In this document: one piece after another, positions 35,960-47,900 of the stretch
Position numbering within the stretch: position 1 is the first letter of the stretch
Layout of the letters: each line of letters opens with the position of its first letter
Origin: Nipponacmea schrenckii
Taxonomy: Eukaryota > Mollusca > Gastropoda > Lottiidae
NCBI GenBank assembly: GCA_030562195.1
Contig: JAUJPP010000003.1
Location: forward strand, 13,919,398-13,983,397
Length of the DNA stretch: 64,000 nucleotides
Direction: 5' to 3'
Notes under the pieces: model-generated
What the model saw: the letters and a program-made list of their open reading frames with translations, nothing else
What the model was told of the DNA's origin: nothing
Databases searched by the model: none
Program-made: the position numbers and the translations under genes

Positions 35960-38900
35960 ATGTCTAAAAGATTTACAAAGGAAGATTTAGACACTCAGTT
36001 TGATGCATTTCTTAGAGATGTAAGTGTTCTTATTGATTGTAACTTTCTTATTTAAAATTAATGTTAAATGTGCGCTGTGTTTGTAAGGACATACAAGGGT
36101 TTAAATTTTTTGTAACTACGTGTTTGTAAAACCACATTGCTTAGAGGAGTACATAAACCGTAAAATCATATACAAGAAGTTAAAATTATTTTAACTTTTA
36201 TTTAGTCTGTATCATCAGATGAATCATTGAATAAATACCTAAAGAAACCAAGTACAAAGGAACAGAAACCACATTGGTATGAAGATGATGATGATGACAG
36301 TGAAAACGGTAAGTTATTTCTTACTTTATTTCAAATGTTTCAATATTTTTATATGCTACATCAAACTGTATTAATATAATTGGTGTTACATTGAAATGGT
36401 ATAACAAAATATTATAATTTTAATGATCACATAATTAAAAGAAAGGCTTTTCTCTCTTAGAATTTAACACTTGTATGAATCTTTATTTATTCACATGCTT
36501 CGACATAAAGAGGTTTACCTGTTTTTTGGTTCAAGATGGTTTTTATACGCCCACATGGAAATGTGGACGTATATTGCCGTCGCCCCCGTCCGTCTCTCCG
36601 TCTGTCGGTCCGTCCGTCGGTCCGTCATCATTTGTTGTATCCACGATAGAGGCTACAGTTTTTATCCGATCTTAATGAAACTTGGTATACATGTATATAT
36701 TGATGATATCTCGGTCAAGTTCAAAAATGGAAATTATCGCATGAACGTTTTTGAGTTATTGCACTTGACTAAGTAAAAACGTGTCAAATTTGGGTTGTAT
36801 CCACAATAGAAGCTACAGTTTTTATCCGATCTTAATGAAACTTGTTATACATGTATATATTGATGATATCTCGGTCAAGTTCGAAAATGGAAATTATCGA
36901 ACGAACAGGTTTTGAGTTATTGCCCTTGACTTAGTAAATACACGTCAAATTTGGGTTGTATCCACGATAGAGGCTACAGTTTTTATCCGATCTTAATGAA
37001 ACTTGGTATACATGTATATATTGATGATATCTCGGTCAAGTTCAAAAATGGAAATTATCGAATGAACGGATTTTGAGTTATTGCCCTTAACTTAGTAAAA
37101 ACGCGTCAAATTTGGGTTGTATCCACGATAGAGGCTACAGTTTTTATCCGATCTTAATGAAACTTGGTATACATGTATATATTGATCAGATCTTGGTCAA
37201 GTTCAAAAATGGAAATTATTGAATGAACGGATTTTGAGTTATTGCCCTTGACTTAGTAAAAACGCATCAAATTTGGGTTGTATGATAGAGGCTAAAGTTT
37301 TTATCCAATCTTAATGAAACTTGGTATGCATGTATGGAAATTATCGAATGAACAGATTTTTATACACCGACATGAATATGTGGACGTATATTGTCGATGC
37401 CCCTGTCCGTCGGTCTGCCGGCCTGTCTGTCCGTCAACATTTGTTGTAGACACTATAGAAGCTACAATTTTCTATGGATTTTATTGAAACTTGGTATGAG
37501 CATTGGTATTGATAAGACGGCAGTCAAGTTCGATTTGGACGATTTTTTCGATAAACAGTTTTTGAGTTATTGCCCCTGCCTCTATATTTGTTGTAGACAC
37601 AATAGAAGCTACAATTTTTAATGGATTTTAATGAAACTTGGTGTGAGCATTGGAATTGATAAGACGGTGGTCAACTTCGAATTTGAAGATTTTTTGATGA
37701 ACTGTTTTTGAGTTATTGCCCTTGACTTATTTACATCACTTCAAAATTTATTGTTGATGCAATAGAAGCTACAATTTTCAATGCATTTGAATGAAACTTG
37801 GTATGAGCATTGGAATTGATAAGGCGGTGTTCAGGTTCAAATTTGACGCTTTTTTGATGAATGAGTAATTGCCCTTGACTAAGTAAAATTGCGTAAAAAT
37901 TCATTTTCTGTAGACACTATAGAAGCTACAATTATCTATGGATTTTAATGAAACTTGGTGTGAGCATTGGAATTGATAAGACGGCAGTCAAGTACGATTT
38001 TGCGGTAAACAGTTTTGGAGTTATTGCCCCTGCCTCTATATTTGTTGTAGACAAAATAGAAGCCGACAGTCAAGTTCAAATTTGAAGATTTTCAATGAAC
38101 AGTTTTTTAGTTATTGCCCTTGACTTAGTAAGATTGCGTCAAAATTTTATTGTGGGTTCAATAGAAGCTATAATTTTCAATGGATTTTGATGAAACTTGG
38201 TGTGAGCATTGGAATTGATAAGACAACAGTTGAGTTTGAATTTGGCAATTTTTTGATGAACAGTTTTTGAGTTATTGCCCTTGACATAGTGAAATCTTGT
38301 CAAAATTTTAGTTTCGATGCAATAAATCCTCCAATTTTCAGAGGATTTTCATGAAACTTGGTATGAGCATTGGAATTGATTAGACCTCAGTCAATGAATT
38401 TGACAGTTTTTCAAAGAACTGTTTTGAGTTTTTGCCCTTGACTTCAATATCCATTTAGTGAATGTTTTTGAGTCATTGCTCAATTTATTTTTCAAATTCA
38501 ATGCTGCCAGTTGGCGTATGTTACCTTGCCTGGCAAGATAGTTTTTGCTTGTGATGTATCAATTTACTTTCTGTCTGTTTCAGGATTGAGTTTGACAGGC
38601 AGTAAGTTTTTAAGATCAAAGAAAACAGAGGACAATGCAAAACCAGATACAGACAAGAGTGTGGTTAGACCAAAAACTATAAAAGATGTATGTAGCTTAT
38701 ATATCTATCTGGACGTAAAGTATTTTTTGGTCACATTTTTTTGGGGGGTATTATGGAGGAAAAAACCAACTTTAAATTTGTATGATTTAAAGAATTTGTT
38801 TTAATTTAAAATCTTATATTTATATAACATCAATAATTGAAAAGGTAGCTCCTGAATTGAATAGTTCTGTTTTCTGTGGTGTCAATCTGGAATTATTAGA

Positions 38901-41900
38901 TAGTTTAATTTTTTTCCAGATTGGAAAATCAAAAGGAATGAAAGGAAAGTCAGAGATATCTTTAAGCAGAGACAGTCTGGAAGACAGTATGTGTAGATTT
39001 TTTTTCTTATTTTCCTTCTGAGATAACACATCTTAAAGCATTTATATTCATATACCCCAATGAACAGATCAATGAATTGATTGAATAATTTTTTATTTGT
39101 TTCAGTTTCTGAAAAATCTGAGATTGATAATTGTGATGAAAAGAGAAAGTAAGTTCCTTACTTATTTGTAATGCTATGAAAAGTGAATGATGGAAATTTA
39201 TTATTTTTCTTACTTTAAGGTTGCATCAATCTGTAATTTATTTTATTAGTTTTCCTTGCCATTAACAGTGAAAATTCTACTTAGAAGCCTTATGAAGAAG
39301 ATCTCTTTTATTAAATTTTCAACAATAAAGATAATTATTTTTTTTTAGAGTCCAAGAAATGGTAGCTCATGCTAGTTACACTGGTACATCATATAATAAT
39401 GATCTTTCATTGGGTAAGAAAATTAAAATTTACTGATTCTTTCATGTTCTTATTCTTACTAACATTTCTTATGATTATCACCAACTTCAGCTGTCTATAA
39501 TTTAAATAAAAATATTATGTATTTCATCAACAAAAAACAATAAGGTTTTGTTTCAAAAGGCCACGAAATAATTGACTTGAGATAAAGTGGTTATTCATTT
39601 GGTATATATATTTATTTGTAGAGAATCTGATCCATAATGAATATAATAATACAAATAATGATATGAAGAATGAATATACCAGTAGTGGACATGGTATTGA
39701 TACTCTTGATGAAATAGCACATAAGGAGCAATTCTTTAAGGTTAGTTTTGTTGATAACCATTAATTTCATAGTTGCTGACAGTTGTAGAGTAAAAGATGG
39801 GTTGCCTCATTAATTAGAGCCAAGGTAAGCTTACTAATTGATTAATTGTGGTTTCTAATGAATAATCCATGTATTCTCAAGTTCAAAAGACCTATGTGGA
39901 CTTAGAAATGCTTGTGGAATCCATATGACTCTGATCTGCTTTGAAACGCTAAATTTAGACTTAGTGTTTGTTCACGTGACCAAATGACGTCATATGAATG
40001 AAGGCGTCTAAAAATTGATTTGTATTTTATTATTAGTGAGTTAAAACTTATTTAAATTAATTCATAATGTTTTTACAAAATGATATTTAAATGTTTTATT
40101 GCCTTTTGCTAGAGATAATAAATGGAATACCAAAATGCCATTGTTGTCGCTGAAAATATTAAGGAATGAGGGCAATAACAACATGATTTATGTACCGAAT
40201 TGACAGACTGGATGATCAAAAAAAAGACCAACGACATTTGAAACTTGACGTACATACCTATGTTAGTACCTACCGTGGGAATTCCGGTCATAATCAGCCT
40301 AATTATGAGTTAATTAATGACATGTGGGACCATCTGGTATTTTTCCCAGTCATTAGAACACCTCTACTTTCTATTGATATAAGTATTACTGGTCCAATTA
40401 TGGTATATATATATGAAAATAAGGGAAGGCAACATTAACAGATATACAGTATATCCTGCACACACGACCACCTTTATTAAGGGCCCACCTTCAATAAACG
40501 ACCACAATAAATTCCCCCCTACAAGTTTTCACTGTAATCATCGACTAATAAGCTACCACCTTCATTACGCGACCAGCGGCCTTGTATTTATACTCCCAAT
40601 TGATTAAAGTAACTCAATTAAGCGACCATGACACTTCTGATTATCTCCCAAGATCACGTTCACGGTGATCGGTGATATTCAGTGAGATTATCGCTAATCG
40701 GTAATTAGATAATCTTCTACAGCTTAATTAAGTGAAAGTAGAGTGTACCGGATGTTGTTATAAAATCATATTAATCAGGTGAAAATGGAATAATGCGTGT
40801 TACCGGGCAATTAAAATGCAAGTAAAGAAGGATATCTTATTTACTTAAGGTAGAGAATTTTGATTTGAAAACGATAGTTACAGTGAAAACTTTGGTATCT
40901 AAAAGAAAATAAAATATGACAAAATAGGGTATCCCGTCGGTAGATAGGAGACATCATGCAAAAGCAGTAGAAACTATACATGTATGAGTAAAAGTTAGAT
41001 CTTATGATTTCCAAAATGTCAAAACGAAATGGTCTTGCAGTTGCAGTTCCTCTCTTAAGAGGCCACCTTCACTCAGCGACCTTTTTTGAATATTCCCTTG
41101 AGTGGTCTCTGAATGCAGGTTCTACTGTATTTGGTTTGAGAGGATCAAATCAATCTAGAATGTTAAAATTTCTTCAAATAGGCATTTTCATATTTTGTAA
41201 AGCAAATTAACTTTGTATGCCCCCTTTATGTGATAATTGATTAAAAAAATGTTTTCCTGACTACAGATAAATGAAGAGAAAATATCTTGACTTGATTATT
41301 ACATTTATATTTGAAAGGGCCTAGAAGACCAATCAGTTGATTATAATAAATTAATTGGTGATATCAGTGGTACAACATATAATCCTATTGATACTAAACC
41401 TTTAACAACAATAGATTATTCTCATACACCTCAGTTACTTGTTGATGATAAACCAACAGATTCACATAATGCATCATTGGATAAGGTTAGTACATGTTTT
41501 TATCTTACTGAGTTTTATGCTGCATTCAAATCAAACTAGACCAAAGTCTGAAGGTTATAATTTCAACTAAGCAAACAGATTCACTATCTATTGTAAACTT
41601 TATTTCCTTCAAAGCATAAAGTGAATTATATCACTGTTCAACTATCAATAAAATTTTTCTGATTTTCTTAATAGTTACTTTAATCTTCGAATGCAGTTCT
41701 AACTTGTTCTTCTTTTTATTTGATAGGACTCCTCACATCAAAAACCTAGTATGTTATCAAAAGGTATAGAGTATGCTTTTTTTCAGTGCAATACGTTTCT
41801 TTCATTCACTATATATACAATCATATATTTTTGATGGATTGTTTTCCATTTCTGTTCATAAGCTTAACATGGAATAAATATTTAAAGATTTTTTTGTGAT

Positions 41901-44900
41901 TATATTGGAATGCTTAAATATCCTTAACTGAGATATAATATAAGGTCAAAATTCTCAGTTCATAAGTGTATAAGAGTCATATCTTTCACCATTTTGACTT
42001 ACAATGCAGACTTCATATTTTATCTCTATATTGCAGTTTCACTCTTAGATTCTATGGATTCAACATTGAATACAACAACTTCACCTAAAGTTGGTAGGTC
42101 TAGAGAAAAAGAATTGACAGGAGATCAAGATAATATAGGATTAACAGTGCCTGGATTATCTAGAGCTAACACAGGAACAGGTAAGCCTTGACATTCTGTT
42201 AAAATAATGACTACATATACAAGTTAATCATGTTCTTTTTTAATTACAGTAACAGTACTTGGCCTGGACTATATTTTGTATTTTTTTGGTTTCAAACCCC
42301 TTTATGCTATTTTTAATTGTTGGAGTTAAGCAACTACTTTGCATGACTCATTTTGTGATGACAAAATTAACTAATGGGAAATTTTGTTTAAATTTTGGTT
42401 GTGTAGAATTTATGGGTACTAATACAAGTAAAGAAATAGAAGATCTACATCAAGCTATGAGAGAAGTTGGTAGATCTACACTTACTGCAGCTCCACAGCC
42501 ATCTGATAATATAACAACATCCCAAGATCAGCTAGTAGATCAACTATTTAATACTAATAATCAGGGTAGGTTCATGAATGTACAGCATCAATTTATAGAT
42601 ATCAGCATAGCAAGGCAGACTCTTGTCTCATTACCTGACAATTTGCAGTACTATACATTAAAGTTAAATATTATGTTCTTTATTTCAAAGAAACCTAAAT
42701 GTAATTTTAGTTTCTTTATCAATAAGGTTAATGTATTTCTTAAATTCTAAATTATGCATTGGGCCACCTGGTTTTATCTGTGCGTGGTACTGTTTAAGGT
42801 ACTGTTGTTTGTTCATTATTTTCTATTTTATAGGTAGTGATAGACCAGTTAGTGAAATATTTCGTGATATAGATAATCTAGAATCAAAACAACGTGAAAG
42901 TTATCAAGATGATGTTCCTGATATTAGACTATTATCAGATTATAAAACACAACAGCCAGTTTATCAACATAAAAGAGGTACTACTTCTTAACAATTTCAG
43001 GTTCTCTGAGACTAAAACTCATTCTCTGTTCTCTGGAAATTGATTGGTAGAAAGTAAAGTCAATGTTTCCGTATAAATCCTACAAGTTTACTTTATCAAA
43101 AGTTTTTTCAAATATAGTTAGGATAGTTCTGATTGACATTGACCTGCTGTATTTTTTTTTAAGCATCACCATCATCTGCAAGTGAAGACATAAAAATAGA
43201 TGGAGTAATAGGAGGGTTTGATCATTCTCATACTGAAGATACAGAAGTTTATCAACCTGTTATTAATGTTGTAAGTAAAACAAATCTTTCTTTACTGCCT
43301 TTATTTACATATTTATTCTACATAATTACAATATTTAATGATTTGTACAGAATACATCACTTTCTTGTTGGTATTTAAAATAGAATTAGTTTATTACTTT
43401 TACCTTCTTAAATGCTGTTTCAAACATATTATTCTTTGTCATATGGACAATTAGGTCATAGAATATATTTAATGTTGTATCTATCATTAATGGACCATTG
43501 TAATAGTTATTGTATTTTGCTTCTTTCAGTCAGTTAAAGATAAAAGTAAAGCACCAAGTCAAGAAAATAAACGTAGGTACTATTGTCTATGTATTAACAG
43601 ACATGCTTATAATGGCTGGTGGAGGAAATTTTCATATTAAAGAAAAAATTTCACTCATGTATTTGATTTTTCATTTGTAGGAACAAGTAAGCCTCGAAAT
43701 CGTTATAACAAGGTTCAGAGTTCTGGTTATGGTAAAAGATCTCCATCTGTATCACCAATAAGATCACCAAATAGACAATTATCTGACAAGAGTAAAAAAT
43801 TGAGTCAATCTTCACCTAATATAAGTAATAGATACAAAACAACTACAAAATGTGAGTTATAGTAACTTTTCATGGGCGATATTTCCAGAATAATATTTTT
43901 GATTGTCAATACTAATATTTCAAGATTGATAGAGTTTAATCTGCAACCATATATATATATTGCTGCCTAGTGATTAGAATGAACTGATTTTTTGATCCAA
44001 ACTGACATTTAACTTATATTTCTTTTTCATAAATATAGTCTTGGACATCAGGCTATATGTTTCATAAGGAAATGGTCTGAAATTTCATTTTGTGAACAAC
44101 TTTTCCGCTCTCTTTAATCGTAATTTCTCAGTACCTGTAAAAATGTCATGATTTTTATTCAGTACCATCTAAAATAAACTTAGATAATAAAGTATATAAA
44201 AGAGACAAAAATGAACAAGAAAAGGAGATTTTGGCTTCGGTTGATTCATTTGCTAGATATTTAAAAGGACAGATCAGTGGTCAACCATTGCCTACAGTAA
44301 ATATATATTTTTTTATTACCTGATACTTCATGTGCCATATCTTTTCAAAACTTGCTGTAAGACTTATATCAATATAATAATTTGGGTAAAGTAATTCCAT
44401 GAACACATCTAGAGCAACAGGGAATCTTGTTTTTACCATTGATCACTGAAATAAATTAGTTCATTTGCACTTGTTTTGCAGCGATTAGAATTGCTTTGTA
44501 TGGTGACAATATGTTGTGATGCCACTTTAGAATGTCTATACTGTTTCTGTATTATCAATGTTATGTCTAGTATTGCTGTCCGATTTATTCAAACTGCTCA
44601 ATATCAATTATACCTGTAACAGGTTAAATGGTCTAAAGATGAACCATCTCAATCATCCAGTATTAAATTAGATCATTCTACTGGTTTAAATAGAGAACAA
44701 GTTGTATTTCAAGAGTTAAAAGATTTACAACAACAGTGGAAACAAGTTAATGATGAAAATGACAGATTAAAAGGTTTGCAGTATTATTCTACCCTCACCC
44801 TTACTTTAAGCTATATTATAAAACAGAAGATAAAGTCTCAGATAGAAAACCATTTATTTCAATATGATATACCTTGTCAACTAGTAGTACAATATTCAGA

Positions 44901-47900
44901 AGGGAAAACCATTGAAGTAAAAAGTGAAATTTCTTGTTTGAGATACAGTATATAAAAGATTATATTTACATATATTCAACCCCCCAAAGTGCTAATAATT
45001 GCCCTTACATCATAATGTAGAACATGTATATATGTATAAGGGAAGTACCACACTTATATTACCTCTAGTGCTGTGAAAGAAATAAACATTACATAAACAT
45101 GTATATATAAAGTATAAAACACTGTCCATCTAAATTGAAACCAATTTTATATTTATTTATCTATGATAGCCAATCTAACAGAACAAGATAATCTACATAT
45201 ACAGCAGATAGAGAATCTAAAAATAGAACATGAAAAAGAATTGTTTAAAATAAAACAAGAAAATTTTGTGCTTGCTGCAAAGGTATGTAGTTGGGAATAC
45301 ACAAGAAAATTGGAATGGCTTTTAATATTTGGCGTTGGAAGTCGTTGAACATTAAAACTAAAACATACAATTTATTTGGCCGATCAAGTTTTTCTCAGAA
45401 ATAATATTTATGTAATCATCATAAGGCGAAATATTTGGTGTATTTTTCTTATTTCATCATGATGATACTTTTCCTAATTTTTTTTTCTAGAATCAAGCAG
45501 ATGATGAGCATAAACAAATTATAGCAGCTGAAGGACTGGATAATGTTGCTAAAGAAAAGATTAACAAATTAGAAAAAGAAATCAAAGAACAAGAGAATTT
45601 ATTAGCTGGTTATGAGAAGGAAAATCAACGTTTATGTTCTAAAATGAAATTATTAGAACAAAATACTAAAGATACAGAAGAAACTATGTTTAAAGAAAAT
45701 CAGAGATTAACTAGGGAGGTGTCCCAACTCAGGTACCATCTACTTTATATGATGAGATCTGTTTATCTAAATGAGATATCTTAAATCTATTTACTGCTGA
45801 ACTGTAGTTCTAAAACTTTTATTTCAGTCATTGTCTTTAAATTCCTTTGTTTTTCAGAGACCAATTGAGTCAGAAAGAATATCAGTTAAAGAACAAGGGT
45901 ATAATCACTGGTGTAACTGCTCAACAACAGATAGCATCAGGTGGTAACACAGAAAATAGTATCAGTGGTAATCAACCTAGTGTTAGTGGTAATCAACCAA
46001 GTGTTAGTGGTAATCAACCTTGTATCTGTGGTAAGACCCAACCAGCTCCAGCTGTACTAGGTGCTAGTAAAATATCTGAATTAGAAGCTCATTTGAAGGA
46101 TATAACAGTAAGCTTTGAGTTATATTTTTATTAATCTAGCTAGATGCAAACTACTGAAACCAATAATTGTTGTTATTGCTTTTAACAAATGTTTTCATTT
46201 TAAATTTGAAATGTGTCCTGAGTATAGCTAACAATACATTGTTTTCATAATGTTATTTAAGAAGTATTGGACCTGATTTTATTATTTGAAACTTCCCTCA
46301 TATATTTTACATTGGAATTACTCTTCTCCCATTGAATCATGTTTTTACTTTGATAGAAACAACACAGTATATCCCAACGTGAATTAAAGACATTACAGAA
46401 TAGTAAGTTAGAATTAGAAGAACATATTGATAAACTTATTAGAGAAAGAGAAGATTTAACAAAACAATTACAATTAGCTAAATCTATAAGACCAGAAGAG
46501 GCTCAGGTTGGTATTATAATTCTACTTTAATAATTTGTATCAAATACTATATCAAACTTTCAATTATAATGAAACATTTTGCAAATAGTATTTTGATAAA
46601 GAAAAAGAATGTACAAGTCTTATTGTTCACATAATACCACTTTTCAACATGATTCTATAAGCTTCATACATTTTTGGTTGTATTATTTGTATTAAAATAT
46701 CATATTGTTACCTGAATATATAGAAAATGGAAGAAAAATACAATGAAGAAATAGAAAAATTAACCAAGAAGTTAAAATGGTATACACAAAATCAGGAATT
46801 ATTAGATAAAAGTGCTATGACTATAAGAACTAAAGATAGTCAAATAGAAAAACTGAAGAAACAAGTAGAAGAATTACAATCTGAGGTGAGCTTTATGGTT
46901 TGGATCCCAATTGATATTCGCTTTGTGATATTTTATAAATTTAACATTGAAGTCCATTCTTCATAAATGATTTTTCATGAAATGAAATGAAGTAATGATA
47001 TGTAACATATAGTAATTAGTTATGTAGTACCAGTTACTTTAAGTAATGTTATATACCATATGGTTATATTCAGACTGGAAGAAAAATGGAAGAAAATAAA
47101 CTTAGAGCTAAAGAGAGAGCTGCTGAACATAAAAAGGTTCAAGATTTAGAAAGACAAGTAAGCTGTCATAGAATTAAATATTCTAATACGTTTGAGGTTA
47201 TGTAATAGCAGGTCGATTTCAGAATCATTTCAGTTCATAGACATTGTTGCTTAAGCTTTGCACTTTAAAAAAAAAATGCTACAATATACATGTAGATCCA
47301 GATGGAAAGGTATATTAGTTCATGTATGTTCATATTAGTAATATACTAACTGAAAAAGTGACAGTTTGTTGATGGGCAAAAATTTGAAAATGATGTCACA
47401 TTTTGAATATTTGTAACCTGGGACCTTCATTTGAAGTTTACATCCTAAAGTCAACACAATAACATATGATATAGATTAAAACACTTTGAAAGGAGATGGT
47501 TTATAGGTTGAGTTAATAAATAAAGTACTATTGTATTGAAGGTGAGAGAAATGGAACAGATTGTAAGAAAGAGACATCCTAATTCTCTACCTGCTATGAT
47601 ATTAGCAGCTGGTGTAGTTAATGATACTACAGATGCTAAACAAACACCCAGTAATATAGTCTTAGAAAATAGAATAAAAAAATTAGAAACAGAACTGGCT
47701 ACTAAAGATAGTGAACATGATCAGTTATTACGAGCTATGGAACAGAAATATAACATGGTGAAGGTTTGTATTTATTTTGTTTTTAAAAATCAGGCTGTAC
47801 CTTTATCATGTTTTTATCCACAAAAAAAGAAAGACATTGTAAAACTGTTTGTTTTAATTGTCAATTGGTCTCTGTTTAAATAGATATTGTGTTTTGTAGA

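Noticed and set aside
36471..37621. Short frames in the 161-bp array
   Set aside because: Not conserved between monomers and without coding features.
43573..43578. Alternative donor GTAC at 43577 for CEP162 exon 14
   Set aside because: It would break the frame. GTAGGT at 43573 restores the conserved KVQSSGYGK frame.
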